This document shows, piece after piece, positions 1 through 9,586 of a stretch of 64,000 bases of DNA. The notes beneath the pieces are model-generated. The model had not been told where the DNA came from. It ran no database searches and saw only the letters and a program-made list of their open reading frames with translations. Every line of letters starts with the position of its first letter. Positions within the stretch are counted from its first letter, which is position 1. Made by a program: the position numbers and the translations under genes. Source of the DNA: DASQYE01 sp036389675 (GTDB taxonomy: Bacteria; Acidobacteriota; Blastocatellia; Pyrinomonadales; Pyrinomonadaceae); NCBI GenBank assembly GCA_036389675.1, contig DASVWI010000021.1:372001-436000 (forward strand), given 5' to 3'.

Positions 1-84
1 CTAAATCCGCAGGACTGTCACCGACGCAGTTTGATCGGTGAAGCGCTACGACAAATCAATTAAGCGGCACGCGCGCGCGCTCTG

Positions 85-192
85 GAGAGCCCACACGAGA
101 GATTCGTCCTCTCAAGGGAAGCAGGCGGCGCGACACCGCCCGTTGAGATTTCTGCCCGAGAGGCCGGTCGTGCGTTCCCATGATCGGCCTCT
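85..192 (+). promoter_or_regulatory. Structured leader upstream of lysC
   Basis: The leader can form three hairpins: GAGAG (about 85-89) with CTCTC (about 109-113), GGCGG (124-128) with CCGCC (136-140), and AGAGGCCG (159-166) with CGGCCTCT (185-192). The last is followed by a short T-rich stretch and ends 28 bases before the TTG start. This looks like an attenuator or small cis-regulatory RNA. I do not recognise it as a lysine riboswitch or any other known class. Confidence 0.35.
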
Positions 193-220
193 TAGCTTTT
201 GACGACAGGGATTTTCAACC

Positions 221-1633
221 TTGCTCCTTAAACCGACCATCATGAAATTCGGCGGAACTTCCGTCGAGGACGCGCGCGCCTTCGAGCGCGTGAGCCGAAT
301 CGTGCGCGCCCGCGCAGATGAGCCCACCGTGGTGGTCGTCTCGGCCATGAGCCGCGTGACCGACGCGCTGCTCGCAAGCTGTCAGGCCGCCGCCAGCGGT
401 CAGGCCGATGCCGCGTTCGGCAAACTCGAAGAACATTTCGCACGGCACGGCGAGGTGGCGCGCGAGCTGTTATCGGCAGACGCGCGCTCACGGGTAGAGT
501 CGGCCATTGAAAGCGCGCGCGCGGAGCTGGCGGAGGTTCTGCGCGAGGTCGCCGCGCACAAAATGCCGCGACTGGTTTTGCAGGACGTGGTGGTCTCTTA
601 CGGCGAGCGTTTGTCGGCCACGCTGCTTGCGGCTGTGCTTTGCGAGAGCGGAGTTCGGGCACAGTACGTCGATGCGCGACGCCTGATTATGACGAATGAT
701 GAGCACGGGAGCGCCGCGCCGCTCTTTGAAGAGACCGCGCGCAAGACGCGCGCCGCCCTTGAGCCCTTGCTCGCCGCGCGCGAAGTGGGCGTCATGGGAG
801 GCTTCATCGGCTCATCTGCGGCGAGCGGGAACACGACCACGCTCGGGCGCGGCGGCTCAGACTACACGGCGGCGATCATAGGATCTTGCCTTGAAGCGCG
901 CGAGATTCAAATCTGGACGGACGTGAACGGCGTCCTGACCGCCGACCCGCGCGTTGTCGAGGGCGCACGCACGGTCGAGCGACTCTCTTACGCGGAGGCG
1001 GCTGAGCTGGCCTACTTCGGCGCGAAGGTTCTGCATCCGAAGACGATTCAACCTGCCATAGATCAGTTAATCCCCGTGCGTATCTGTAACTCGCGCACGC
1101 CCGAAGAGAGGGGCACGCTGGTCGGCGCAGAGACGGACACAGCGCCGCAGACCGTTAAAGCCATCGCGCACAAACGGGACGTGACCGTCGTTCAGATCAC
1201 AGCCGTTCGCATGCTCGGCGCTTACGGTTTCCTGCGCGCGCTCTTTGAAGTCTTCGACCGGCATCGCACGGTCGTCGACGTGGTCACGACTTCGGAAGTC
1301 AGCGTTTCGCTCACGCTCGACGATGCGAGCGCCCTCCCCTCTATTGTGCGCGACCTGCGCGATCTGGGCACAGTGCTCGTCGAGCCACGGCGCGCGACCA
1401 TCTGCGTGGTCGGCGAAGGTCTGCGCGATACGCCGGGCGTCGCCGCTCACGTCTTCAATACCATCAGCGACATCAACGTCTCGCTAATCTCGCTCGGCGC
1501 ATCCAGCATCAACCTCACCTTCGTGGTTGACGAAGCGCGCCTGCACGAAGCCGTGACGCGCCTGCACGCGGCTTTCTTCGACGAGCATCGACAAAGCAAT
1601 TCGCAGGTCGCACGCGCTGCTTCGGAAATTTAG
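221..1633 (+). CDS. lysC: Aspartokinase
   Basis: This enzyme phosphorylates L-aspartate, the first step towards lysine, threonine and methionine. The kinase domain opens with KFGGTSV and covers roughly residues 8-300. The C-terminal 150 residues hold a tandem ACT-type regulatory region, which in this family binds lysine or threonine for feedback control. There is no homoserine dehydrogenase domain, so it is monofunctional. Two starts are possible: TTG at 221, with an AGGG about 10 bases upstream, or ATG at 242, which gives the usual MKFGGTSV N-terminus but has no Shine-Dalgarno sequence. It is the first gene of a seven-gene lysine operon and is preceded by a hairpin-rich leader. Confidence 0.95.
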   Translation: MLLKPTIMKFGGTSVEDARAFERVSRIVRARADEPTVVVVSAMSRVTDALLASCQAAASGQADAAFGKLEEHFARHGEVARELLSADARSRVESAIESARAELAEVLREVAAHKMPRLVLQDVVVSYGERLSATLLAAVLCESGVRAQYVDARRLIMTNDEHGSAAPLFEETARKTRAALEPLLAAREVGVMGGFIGSSAASGNTTTLGRGGSDYTAAIIGSCLEAREIQIWTDVNGVLTADPRVVEGARTVERLSYAEAAELAYFGAKVLHPKTIQPAIDQLIPVRICNSRTPEERGTLVGAETDTAPQTVKAIAHKRDVTVVQITAVRMLGAYGFLRALFEVFDRHRTVVDVVTTSEVSVSLTLDDASALPSIVRDLRDLGTVLVEPRRATICVVGEGLRDTPGVAAHVFNTISDINVSLISLGASSINLTFVVDEARLHEAVTRLHAAFFDEHRQSNSQVARAASEI

Positions 1634-1662
1634 TCTGACTCTTGCCGGTTTGGAATTTAAAA

Positions 1663-2709
1663 GTGAATCTGATTGAGCTGACACGCACCTTGATAGACAT
1701 CCCATCGCTGAGCGGGAGCGAGGCGGCGGTCGCAGATTTTCTCTTCTCCTATCTGTTGGGCCTCGGCTACGCGGTTGAGCGTCAGGAGGTATCGGAGGGA
1801 CGCGCCAATATCATCGCCACTCTCGATGAGCCTGCGCGCGTCATGCTCTCAACGCACATGGACACAGTGCCGCCGCACATCGCGTCGAGCGAGGATGACG
1901 AGTACGTTTACGGGCGCGGGGCGTGCGATGCCAAGGGGATCATCGCCGCACAGATCGTGGCCGCGGAAGCCCTTCGCGCCGAAGGCGTACGGGAGATCGG
2001 ACTGCTTTTTACGGTTGACGAGGAGCTGGGCAGCCTCGGCGCGCGCGCCGCAAACCTTCACGCGCGTGCAGGCGATTGTCGCTTTCTAATCAACGGCGAG
2101 CCGACAGACAACCGGTTGGCCGTCGGCTCCAAAGGCTCGCTGCGGCTCGTCATCAAAGCGGAGGGACGCGCCGCGCACTCCGCGTACCCGGAGCATGGGG
2201 AATCGGCCATAGAGAGATTGCTGGACGTGCTCGCGGACGTGCGCGCCTGCCGTTGGCCCACGGACTCCTTCTTCGGCGAGACGACATGTAACATCGGAGT
2301 GGTGCGGGGAGGGACGCGCCCGAACGTCATTCCGACGGAAGCGCAGGCGGAGATACAGATTCGCCTCGTGACGGACGCAGGGCCAGTTTGTGAAGCGCTT
2401 GAGCGCGCCGTCGCCGGTCGCGCGCGCGTTGAATATCTCTCGGTCGCCGCCCCCGTGCGGATGCTTGCGGTTGAAGGATTCGAGCCCTGCATAGTCCGTT
2501 TCACGACCGATATTCCGCACTTGACCAACTGGGGCGCGCCCCTGCTCATCGGCCCGGGCTCTATCCTGCTGGCCCATACTTCGGAGGAGCGGGTGGAAAA
2601 GCGCGAGCTGCAAGAGGCGGTCGAGCTATACAAGGGGCTGGCGCGCTCGCTCCTTGTGCGCGCGTCGAATGACGACAGCGAAGCTCTGGCGGAGGGAGCG
2701 CACGGATGA
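1663..2709 (+). CDS. M20 amidohydrolase, probable succinyl-diaminopimelate desuccinylase
   Basis: This is a zinc-dependent deacylase of the M20/ArgE/DapE/LysK superfamily, about 348 residues. Metal and catalytic residues are intact: H65 and D67 in STHMDTVP, D89 in GRGACDAKG, E120-E121 in VDEELG, and a C-terminal His in LLAHTSEE. By sequence style it is close to the LysK/ArgE branch. Its place between lysC and dapB, in an operon that also encodes DapD (the succinylase branch), argues that it removes succinate from N-succinyl-LL-DAP, the DapE role. GTG at 1663 is chosen as start; TTG at 1642 is an alternative. The stop overlaps the dapB ATG (ATGA). Substrate assignment is inferred from context. 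Confidence 0.75.
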   Translation: MNLIELTRTLIDIPSLSGSEAAVADFLFSYLLGLGYAVERQEVSEGRANIIATLDEPARVMLSTHMDTVPPHIASSEDDEYVYGRGACDAKGIIAAQIVAAEALRAEGVREIGLLFTVDEELGSLGARAANLHARAGDCRFLINGEPTDNRLAVGSKGSLRLVIKAEGRAAHSAYPEHGESAIERLLDVLADVRACRWPTDSFFGETTCNIGVVRGGTRPNVIPTEAQAEIQIRLVTDAGPVCEALERAVAGRARVEYLSVAAPVRMLAVEGFEPCIVRFTTDIPHLTNWGAPLLIGPGSILLAHTSEERVEKRELQEAVELYKGLARSLLVRASNDDSEALAEGAHG

Positions 2710-3428
2710 AGCTCGCATTGATCGGACAGGGAGCGATGGGCCAACTCGTGGCGGCGCGAGCGCGCGACGAGGGACACGAGATCGCGCTCACCATCTCTTC
2801 GCGCGACGGCGCGCGCAGCACGGCGGATTTGGCCGACGAGTTGCGCGCCGCCGACGTGGCGATTGATTTCTCCACGGCCTCCGCCGTGCTCAGGAACATG
2901 CAGGCGTGCGCGCTGGCCGGAGTTCCGCTGGTCGAAGGAACGACCGGCTGGGGAGGGGCGCAGGCGGAGGCGATAGGGTTCGTGCGGGAGCGCGGCGGCG
3001 CGCTCGTCTACGGCGCGAACTTCTCCATCGGCGTCAACATTTTCTATCGCATCGTCGCCTATGCGGGAGAGTTGTTTCAGGCGGCGGACGATTACGCTCC
3101 GTTCATAGAAGAGGCGCATCACTCGCGCAAACGCGACGCGCCTTCCGGCACGGCCCTGCGCCTGAAAGACCTGCTCGCCGCCCGCTTCGGGCCGGACATC
3201 TCTGTCGCGTCAACGCGCGCCGGGCACATACCGGGCACGCATCGCGTCGGCTTCGATTCAAGCGCAGACCAGATCACGCTCGTACACACTGCGCGCTCGC
3301 GTGAAGGCTTCGCCTCCGGCGCGCTCGCCGCCGCCCGCTGGATTCAAGGCCGTCGCGGCGTCTACGAATTCACGGAAGTGATTGATGACATACTAAAGAA
3401 AGTGATGAGTGATGAGAATGAAGATTGA
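2706..3428 (+). CDS. dapB: 4-hydroxy-tetrahydrodipicolinate reductase
   Basis: NAD(P)H-dependent reductase that follows DapA in the diaminopimelate pathway. The N-terminal Rossmann motif IGQGAMG is at residues 6-12. The C-terminal catalytic segment has H138-H139 and K142 in EAHHSRKRDAPSGTA, the family signature. At 240 residues it is slightly shorter than typical (about 250-270). It overlaps the upstream gene by 4 bases and runs 17 bases into dapA, which suggests translational coupling. Confidence 0.95.
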   Translation: MKLALIGQGAMGQLVAARARDEGHEIALTISSRDGARSTADLADELRAADVAIDFSTASAVLRNMQACALAGVPLVEGTTGWGGAQAEAIGFVRERGGALVYGANFSIGVNIFYRIVAYAGELFQAADDYAPFIEEAHHSRKRDAPSGTALRLKDLLAARFGPDISVASTRAGHIPGTHRVGFDSSADQITLVHTARSREGFASGALAAARWIQGRRGVYEFTEVIDDILKKVMSDENED

Positions 3429-4335
3429 CTGGATGCGTGGGTGTGCGACGGCGCTGGTGACGCCGTTTACGGCTGGCGGCGCGATTGACGAGGGACGGTT
3501 GCGAGCCCTGGTCGAGCGGCAGATTGAAGGCGGCGTCAAGCTGCTCGTGCCGTGCGGGACGACGGGCGAGAGCGTGACGATGTCCGAGGAGGAAGACCGG
3601 CGCGTCATCAGGATTACGGTGGAGGCGGCGCGCGGGCGGGCCTACGTGATCGCCGGGACGGGAAGCAACTCGACCGCCTCGGCCATCGAATACTCGCTCG
3701 CGGCCCGCTCGCTCGGCGCGGACGCGGTGCTTGTCGTCGCGCCTTACTATAACAAGCCGACGCAGGAGGGGCTCTACGCGCATTTCCGTGCGGTCGCGGA
3801 GGCCCTGGATTACCTGCCCGTCGTCATTTACAACGTGCCCGGACGCACGGCCTGCAACATCACTGCACAGACGGCGCTCAGGCTCGCGCGCGAAGTCGAG
3901 AACATCACGGCGGTGAAGGAGGCTTCGGGCGATCTGGCGCAGATCATGGCGATCCTGCGCGGGCGGCCCGAAGGTTTCTACGTGCTCTCGGGCGACGACG
4001 CTTTGACGCTGGCGATGATTGCGCTCGGCGCTGACGGGTTGATCTCGGTCGCTTCAAACGAAGCGCCGGATTTGATGTCGCGCATGGTCGAGTTAGCGCT
4101 CGCGGGAGAGTGGGCGGAGGCGCGCGCGCTTCATTATCGCCTGCTGCCGTTGATGGAAGTCAACTTTATCGAATCGAGCCCCGGGCCTGTCAAGGCCGCG
4201 CTCGCCATGATGAATCTGCTCGAAGAACACTTCAGGCTGCCCCTCGTCCCCATCACGGAAAAGAGCCGCCAGAGAGTGCGCGAAGTGCTGTTGGAGCTCG
4301 GGCTTGTGAAGGGAACGTCTCATGCCGCTGCGTGA
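3412..4335 (+). CDS. dapA: 4-hydroxy-tetrahydrodipicolinate synthase
   Basis: Condenses pyruvate with aspartate semialdehyde, the committed step to lysine and meso-DAP. It is a TIM-barrel of the DapA/NAL family: GTTGES near residue 50, PYYNKPTQEG at 111-120, Y140 in YNVPGRT, and Schiff-base lysine K169 in VKEASGD. Length is normal at about 307 residues. GTG at 3409, ATG at 3412 and ATG at 3418 are all possible starts; all lie inside the end of dapB. It overlaps dapD by 14 bases. Confidence 0.95.
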   Translation: MRMKIDWMRGCATALVTPFTAGGAIDEGRLRALVERQIEGGVKLLVPCGTTGESVTMSEEEDRRVIRITVEAARGRAYVIAGTGSNSTASAIEYSLAARSLGADAVLVVAPYYNKPTQEGLYAHFRAVAEALDYLPVVIYNVPGRTACNITAQTALRLAREVENITAVKEASGDLAQIMAILRGRPEGFYVLSGDDALTLAMIALGADGLISVASNEAPDLMSRMVELALAGEWAEARALHYRLLPLMEVNFIESSPGPVKAALAMMNLLEEHFRLPLVPITEKSRQRVREVLLELGLVKGTSHAAA

Positions 4336-5164
4336 ACAGATAGAGGAGCTGGCCGCCAGAGATTCCGTAGACTACACGGAAGCAGACCGCGCGCTGTTCC
4401 GTGAGTTTAAGGCCGCGCTCAATCGCGGCCTTGTGCGCGCTGCCGAGAAGTCTTCCGAGACGGGCGAGTGGACGGTTAACTCGTGGGTCAAGCGTGGGAT
4501 TCTTCTGGGCTTTCGCATGGGCTCGCTCACGGACATGTCCGCGTCGCAGGCGGACGGCCCGCGCTTCTTCGATAAGGATACTTACCCGCTGCGCGCGACG
4601 ACCATCGAGGACAAAGTGCGGATTGTGCCGGGCGGCTCAAGCATACGCGACGGCGTCTATGTTGCGCCGGGCGTAGTTTGCATGCCGCCGATGTACGCCA
4701 ACGTCGGGGCTTACGTGGATGAAGGAACGATGATAGACAGCCACGCGCTGGTGGGCTCATGCGCGCAGGTGGGCAAACGCGTGCATCTGTCTGCGGCGGC
4801 GCAGATAGGCGGCGTGCTTGAGCCCGTCGGCGCAGTACCGGTCATCATAGAGGATGACGTGCTGGTGGGCGGCGGGTGCGGAGTCTACGAGGGCACTATT
4901 GTGCGCGAGCGCGCGGTGCTGGCGGCGGGCACGATTCTCACAGGCTCGACTCCGGTTTACGATCTCGTCCGCGAAGAGGTCTACCAGCGCACAGCCGGGA
5001 GGCCGCTTGAGATTCCGGCGGGCGCGGTCGTCGTGCCCGGGGCGCGCGCGGCGACGAGCGAGCGCGGGCGCGAATGGGGGCTCTCGCTCTACGCTCCAGT
5101 GATCGTCAAGTACAGGGACGAGAAGACAGACCGCGCCGTGCAACTGGAGGATTACCTGCGTTGA
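4322..5164 (+). CDS. dapD: Tetrahydrodipicolinate N-succinyltransferase
   Basis: Transfers succinate from succinyl-CoA to the ring-opened tetrahydrodipicolinate. The 280-residue protein has the N-terminal helical domain of DapD and, from about residue 105, hexapeptide repeats of a left-handed beta-helix (runs such as VYVAPGVVCMPPMYANVGAYV and AQVGKRVHLSAAAQIG). Its presence shows that the organism uses the succinylase branch rather than the dehydrogenase or DapL route. It overlaps dapA by 14 bases, and its stop overlaps the TTG start of the next gene (TTGA). Confidence 0.95.
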   Translation: MPLREQIEELAARDSVDYTEADRALFREFKAALNRGLVRAAEKSSETGEWTVNSWVKRGILLGFRMGSLTDMSASQADGPRFFDKDTYPLRATTIEDKVRIVPGGSSIRDGVYVAPGVVCMPPMYANVGAYVDEGTMIDSHALVGSCAQVGKRVHLSAAAQIGGVLEPVGAVPVIIEDDVLVGGGCGVYEGTIVRERAVLAAGTILTGSTPVYDLVREEVYQRTAGRPLEIPAGAVVVPGARAATSERGREWGLSLYAPVIVKYRDEKTDRAVQLEDYLR

Positions 5165-6297
5165 GCGAGTTTCGTCCTCCGGCGCGCCTGCTCGGTATTG
5201 AGAAGAGCGCGATCAGACAACTCTTCGACCGCGCGCCGACGGGCAGTATCAATCTTGGTCTGGGCGAGCCGGACTTGCCGACGCCAGATGTCATCAGGCG
5301 CGCAGCCGTCGCCGCAATCACGCAAGAGCAGAACGGGTATACGGCGCACGCCGGTTTGGCTTCCCTTCGCAGGCTCGTCGCGGATGACAACCCTCATCAA
5401 GGCGCGCGCGCCGAACAGGTAATTATCACAGCAGGCTCGCAGGAGGCTTTGTATCTGGCGCTGATGACGCTCGTCGAGGAGGGCGACGAAGTTTTACTGC
5501 CCGACCCGGGCTTCGTCGCTTACCCGACCATCGTTCGCATGGCGGGAGGCCAGCCGGTCTTTTATCATCTGCCAGCCGCGCGCGATTTCAGTTTCGACGC
5601 GGAAGATTTCCGCCGACGTATCACGCCGCGCACGAAAGTGGTGGTCGTCATCAGCCCGTCGAATCCGACGGGCCGAACGCTTTCCGCCGACGATCTGGCG
5701 GCGATGGCCCGAGCACTTGCAGAGAGCAGCGCCTATATTATCAGCGACGAGATTTACCGTGAGCTTTATTACGCCGAGACGCGCCCGTCATCCGTCTCTG
5801 AACACTTCGCGCGCACGATTGTGATCGGCGGCCTGTCAAAATCCATGAGCATGACGGGCTGGCGTCTGGGCTGGATGTGCGGTGACGAGGAGGTGATCAA
5901 GAGCGCGCTCATTCTTCACGGCTACGTCACGACCTGCGCTTCGACCATCTCGCAGAAGGCCGCGCTCGCGGCATGGAGTAAGGAGGCGGAAGAAGCGCGC
6001 ACGGAGCATCGCCGTATCTTTCGCGAGCGGCGCGATTATCTTCTCGGACTAATCGAAAGCGACTTGCATTTACGCGCCGTCACACCCGACGGAGCTTTTT
6101 ATACGATGGTTGACGTGGGCCGGTACGGCGCTTCGATGCAGGTCGCCGAAGCGATACTGGCCCGGGGCTTGATAACAGTTCCCGGCTCGGCCTTCGGCAG
6201 CGAATCCGAAGGATACCTGCGCGTCTCCTTCTGTGCAGACCTGCCCGCTCTGGCCGAAGGCATACGACGCATGAAAGAAGCGATAAAGCAGATGTAA
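5161..6297 (+). CDS. Class I PLP aminotransferase, probable N-succinyl-DAP aminotransferase
   Basis: Fold-type I aminotransferase of about 378 residues. PLP contacts visible are N168 in SPSNPTG, D196 and Y199 in SDEIYRELYY, and K227 in GGLSKSMSMTGWRLG. The position directly after dapD implies the DapC reaction (glutamate plus N-succinyl-2-amino-6-ketopimelate). The family alone cannot separate this from other aspartate-type aminotransferases. The open frame extends upstream into dapD, but TTG at 5161, coupled as TTGA, gives a normal N-terminus (MSEFRPPARLL). Confidence 0.85.
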   Translation: MSEFRPPARLLGIEKSAIRQLFDRAPTGSINLGLGEPDLPTPDVIRRAAVAAITQEQNGYTAHAGLASLRRLVADDNPHQGARAEQVIITAGSQEALYLALMTLVEEGDEVLLPDPGFVAYPTIVRMAGGQPVFYHLPAARDFSFDAEDFRRRITPRTKVVVVISPSNPTGRTLSADDLAAMARALAESSAYIISDEIYRELYYAETRPSSVSEHFARTIVIGGLSKSMSMTGWRLGWMCGDEEVIKSALILHGYVTTCASTISQKAALAAWSKEAEEARTEHRRIFRERRDYLLGLIESDLHLRAVTPDGAFYTMVDVGRYGASMQVAEAILARGLITVPGSAFGSESEGYLRVSFCADLPALAEGIRRMKEAIKQM

Positions 6298-6364
6298 TCG
6301 GTTAAAGAGCAAGCTATTCTTACTAACATCCGGCATCTGACATCTGCTTTTGGAGGATATGGTG

Positions 6365-7423
6365 ATGAGTGAAAAGTATCGTGTGGGCATTCTGGGGGCG
6401 ACGGGAACTGTCGGGCAGCGTTTTATTCAACTGCTGGAAGCTCATCCGCAGTTTGAAGTGACGGCGCTGGCGGCGTCTGACCGCTCGCAGGGAAAGCCCT
6501 ACGCGCAGGCTTGCGCTTGGCGGCTGGCGGGCGAGATGCCGCAGTACGTCAAAGCTCTCATGGTTGAGCCGCCGCGACCGCCGCTCGATTGCGATCTGGT
6601 CTTTTCCAGTTTGCCGTCGGGCGCGGCGCGCGAGGTTGAGGATGCTTTCGCGCGCGCAGGCTATCCGGTCATCAGCAACTCGTCCGCCTACAGGATGGAG
6701 CGAGATGTCCCGCTCCTTATCCCCGAGATCAACCACGAGCATCTCTCCATGATTGACGGCCAGAAGAAGTCGCGCGGCTACGACCGCGGCTTTATCGTCA
6801 CCAATCCGAACTGCTCAACGATCATGCTGGCGCTTGCGCTCGCGCCGCTCGAAGCGCGTTTCGGCGTCGAGTCGGTCGTCGCCACGACGATGCAGGCTCT
6901 CTCCGGCGCTGGCTATCCGGGCGTCGCCTCTCTGGACATTACGGACAACGTGCTGCCCTTCATCGAGAGCGAAGAAGAGAAGATAGAGACCGAGACGCTG
7001 AAGATTCTGGGACAGGTGAAAGAAGGCTTTGTGTCGGGCGCGCCCATGCTGGTCAGCGCGCAGTGCAATCGCGTCAACGTCTCGGACGGTCACATGGCGG
7101 CGGTGCGCGTCCGTTTGGCCCGGCGCGCGGAGATAGAGGAGATTAAGGATGCGCTCAGCTCTTTCACTTCGCTGCCGCAGGAGATGCGCCTGCACAGCGC
7201 GCCGGAGCACCCCATCATCGTGCGCGACGAGCCTGATCGCCCACAGCCACGTCTCGACCGCGACGCAGGCGGCGGCATGAGTGTGACGGTCGGGCGCATC
7301 TCGCGAGACCCTGTGATGGATTATCGTTTCGTCGCGCTCAGCCACAATACGATTCGCGGCGCAGCCGGGGCGGCCATCCTCAACGCCGAATTGCTCATCG
7401 CCAGCCGCCGTCTACCAGTCTGA
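6365..7423 (+). CDS. asd: Aspartate-semialdehyde dehydrogenase, archaeal-type
   Basis: Reduces aspartyl phosphate to aspartate semialdehyde, supplying DapA. The N-terminal NADP motif is GATGTVGQRF. The catalytic cysteine is C150 in VTNPNCST. The sequence style (TVGQRF, NPNCST) is that of the archaeal/fungal-like Asd clade. ATG at 6365 is chosen because GGAGG lies 8 bases upstream; in-frame TTG, ATG and GTG at 6350-6362 are less likely. A 67-base gap separates it from the aminotransferase gene. It is last in the lysine operon. Confidence 0.94.
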   Translation: MSEKYRVGILGATGTVGQRFIQLLEAHPQFEVTALAASDRSQGKPYAQACAWRLAGEMPQYVKALMVEPPRPPLDCDLVFSSLPSGAAREVEDAFARAGYPVISNSSAYRMERDVPLLIPEINHEHLSMIDGQKKSRGYDRGFIVTNPNCSTIMLALALAPLEARFGVESVVATTMQALSGAGYPGVASLDITDNVLPFIESEEEKIETETLKILGQVKEGFVSGAPMLVSAQCNRVNVSDGHMAAVRVRLARRAEIEEIKDALSSFTSLPQEMRLHSAPEHPIIVRDEPDRPQPRLDRDAGGGMSVTVGRISRDPVMDYRFVALSHNTIRGAAGAAILNAELLIASRRLPV

Positions 7424-7521
7424 ATTGCTGAAACCTCACACGGCCATTTTACGTAAACGCCTCCGTCAGAATACTCACCACTAGAGGCCACTTTGGCCTG
7501 TCACTGAAAAGAGGTGTTCAA

Positions 7522-9585
7522 TTGAATAGACAAAATCAAAGAAACGCGTTTCTAGCGCTGCTCGTCGCGCTCTGCCTGCCGTTCAATACTATCGTGGGCC
7601 AGACGCCGAGCGCCGGAGGACAACAGGGGCGCGGCGTGATTCTCAAATACATGGACACGACCGCGAAGCCCTGCGAGGATTTTTATCAGTACGCCAACGG
7701 AAACTGGATTAAGGACAATCCTATTCCAGCCGACCGCTCAAGCTGGGGCGCAGGCAGCGAATTGACGGAGAAGAACTTCGAGGTGCTGCATCAGATACTG
7801 GAAGACGCCGCCAAAGACACGAACGCGCCGAAGGGCAGCCCGCGTCGCAAGGTCGGCGACTTTTACCGCAGCGGCATGGACGAGGCGCGCATTGAAAGCG
7901 AAGGCGCGAAGCCGCTCGCACAGGAGTTCGCGCGCATAGAGGCCGTCAGGGACATTCTCACGCTGCAAGACGAATTGGCGCGCCTTCACAGGTACAACAC
8001 CTCGCCCGCCTTCAACTTCTTCGCCTATCAGGATTACAAGAACAGCACGCGCATCATCTCATGGCTTTATCAGGGCGGCCTCGGCCTGCCGAACCGCGAC
8101 TACTACACCAAGGAAGACGATAAGTCTAAAGAGATACGCGCGCAGTACGTCGCGCACATCGCGCGTATGTTCGAGCTGCTGGGCGACAAGCCCGAACAGG
8201 CCGCGGCGCAGGCGAAGACCGTCATGGACATGGAGACGCGGCTCGCGCGCGCCTCTATGACGCCGGTTGAGGAGCGCGACCCCAACGCCACCTATCACAA
8301 GATGACGCTCTCGGAGCTTAACGCGCTGACGCCCGGCTTCCAGTGGAATCGTTACTTCAAATCGCTCGGCCTCGCTGACCCCGGCGACATCAACGTCGCG
8401 CAGCCGGACTTCTACAAAGAGGTCGGGCGGATGTTGACGAGCGTGCCCGTCAATGATTGGAAGACGTACCTGCGCTGGCAGCTCATCAACAATCAGGCAA
8501 GCCGTCTCAGCTCCGCCTTCGTCAACGAGGATTTCAACTTTAACGGTAAGATCGTTCGCGGCACAAAGGAGTTGAGGCCGCGCTGGAAACGCATTCTGGC
8601 CGCCACCGACGCATCGCTCGGGGAAGCCCTGGGCCAACTCTACGTCGAGCGCAGTTTCAGCCCGCAGGCGAAGGCCAAAGCACAGGAGCTGATAGCGAAT
8701 CTCAAGGCGGCGCTGCGCGACCGTCTCAAAGTGCTGGACTGGATTACGGAGGCGACGCGCCAGCAGGCCCTGAAGAAACTGGACGCCATCAACGTCAAGG
8801 TCGGCTACCCGGACAAGTGGCGCGACTATTCCGCTTTGGACATCGACGGCGGCTCCTACGTCCTGAACGCGATGCGCGCCGACGAGTTCGAGTTCCGGCG
8901 CAACCTTAACAAGATCGGCAAACCGATTGATCGAACGGAGTGGGGCATGACCGCGCCGACCGTCGATGCTTACTACAATCCGAACTTCAACGAGATAGTC
9001 TTTCCGGCTGGCATTCTTCAGACGCCCTTCTTCGACCCCACAGCCGACGACGCCGTCAACTACGGCGGAGTGGGCAGCATCATCGGCCACGAGCTGACGC
9101 ACGGCTTCGACGATCAGGGCCGGCAGTTCGACGCCGAAGGCAATCTCAGGGACTGGTGGACGGCTGAGGACGTGAAGAACTACAACGCGCGGGCGGCAAT
9201 CATCGAAACGCAGTACAACGACTACGTGCCGCTTGAAGCCCTGCACATCAACGGCAAGCTGACCCTTGGCGAAAACATAGCGGACCTTGGCGGGCTCAAG
9301 ATCGCTTACCTTGCGCTTCAGAAATCAATGGAGGGCAAACCGCGCCCGCCATTGATTGACGGGCTGACGCCCGAGCAGAGATTCTTTCTGGCGTTCGCGC
9401 AGGGCTGGCGGCGCAACTCACGCCCGGAGATACTACGGCTGATGCTGGCGACAGACCCGCACTCGCCGCCGCGTTTCCGCGTCATGGGGCCGGTCTCGAA
9501 CATGCCCGAGTTCTTTCAGGCGTTCGGCTGCAAGCCCGGCGATAGGGGGATACGCGCCGAAAATGTTCAGGTGAAGATTTGGTAG
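7522..9585 (+). CDS. Secreted M13-family metallopeptidase (PepO/neprilysin-like)
   Basis: A zinc endopeptidase of the neprilysin family, 687 residues. The first 28 or so residues form a signal peptide (positive start, hydrophobic core, VGQ cleavage region), so it is exported. The M13 N-terminal domain covers roughly residues 45-430. The catalytic zinc site is H523-E-L-T-H527 in IIGHELTHGFDDQG, with the third ligand E584 in ENIADLGGL. TTG at 7522 is the start, with AGAGGTG about 6 bases upstream. It is a single gene, followed by an inverted repeat between convergent genes that can act as a two-way terminator. Confidence 0.95.
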   Translation: MNRQNQRNAFLALLVALCLPFNTIVGQTPSAGGQQGRGVILKYMDTTAKPCEDFYQYANGNWIKDNPIPADRSSWGAGSELTEKNFEVLHQILEDAAKDTNAPKGSPRRKVGDFYRSGMDEARIESEGAKPLAQEFARIEAVRDILTLQDELARLHRYNTSPAFNFFAYQDYKNSTRIISWLYQGGLGLPNRDYYTKEDDKSKEIRAQYVAHIARMFELLGDKPEQAAAQAKTVMDMETRLARASMTPVEERDPNATYHKMTLSELNALTPGFQWNRYFKSLGLADPGDINVAQPDFYKEVGRMLTSVPVNDWKTYLRWQLINNQASRLSSAFVNEDFNFNGKIVRGTKELRPRWKRILAATDASLGEALGQLYVERSFSPQAKAKAQELIANLKAALRDRLKVLDWITEATRQQALKKLDAINVKVGYPDKWRDYSALDIDGGSYVLNAMRADEFEFRRNLNKIGKPIDRTEWGMTAPTVDAYYNPNFNEIVFPAGILQTPFFDPTADDAVNYGGVGSIIGHELTHGFDDQGRQFDAEGNLRDWWTAEDVKNYNARAAIIETQYNDYVPLEALHINGKLTLGENIADLGGLKIAYLALQKSMEGKPRPPLIDGLTPEQRFFLAFAQGWRRNSRPEILRLMLATDPHSPPRFRVMGPVSNMPEFFQAFGCKPGDRGIRAENVQVKIW

Positions 9586-9586
9586 G

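Noticed and set aside
1..220. A lysine riboswitch upstream of lysC
   Set aside because: Hairpins are present, but the conserved core of the lysine riboswitch is not recognisable.
8059..9246. A 395-codon frame on the minus strand inside the M13 peptidase gene
   Set aside because: It lies entirely inside a clear M13 gene and its product (Arg/Val/Leu-rich) resembles no family. It is a high-GC shadow frame.
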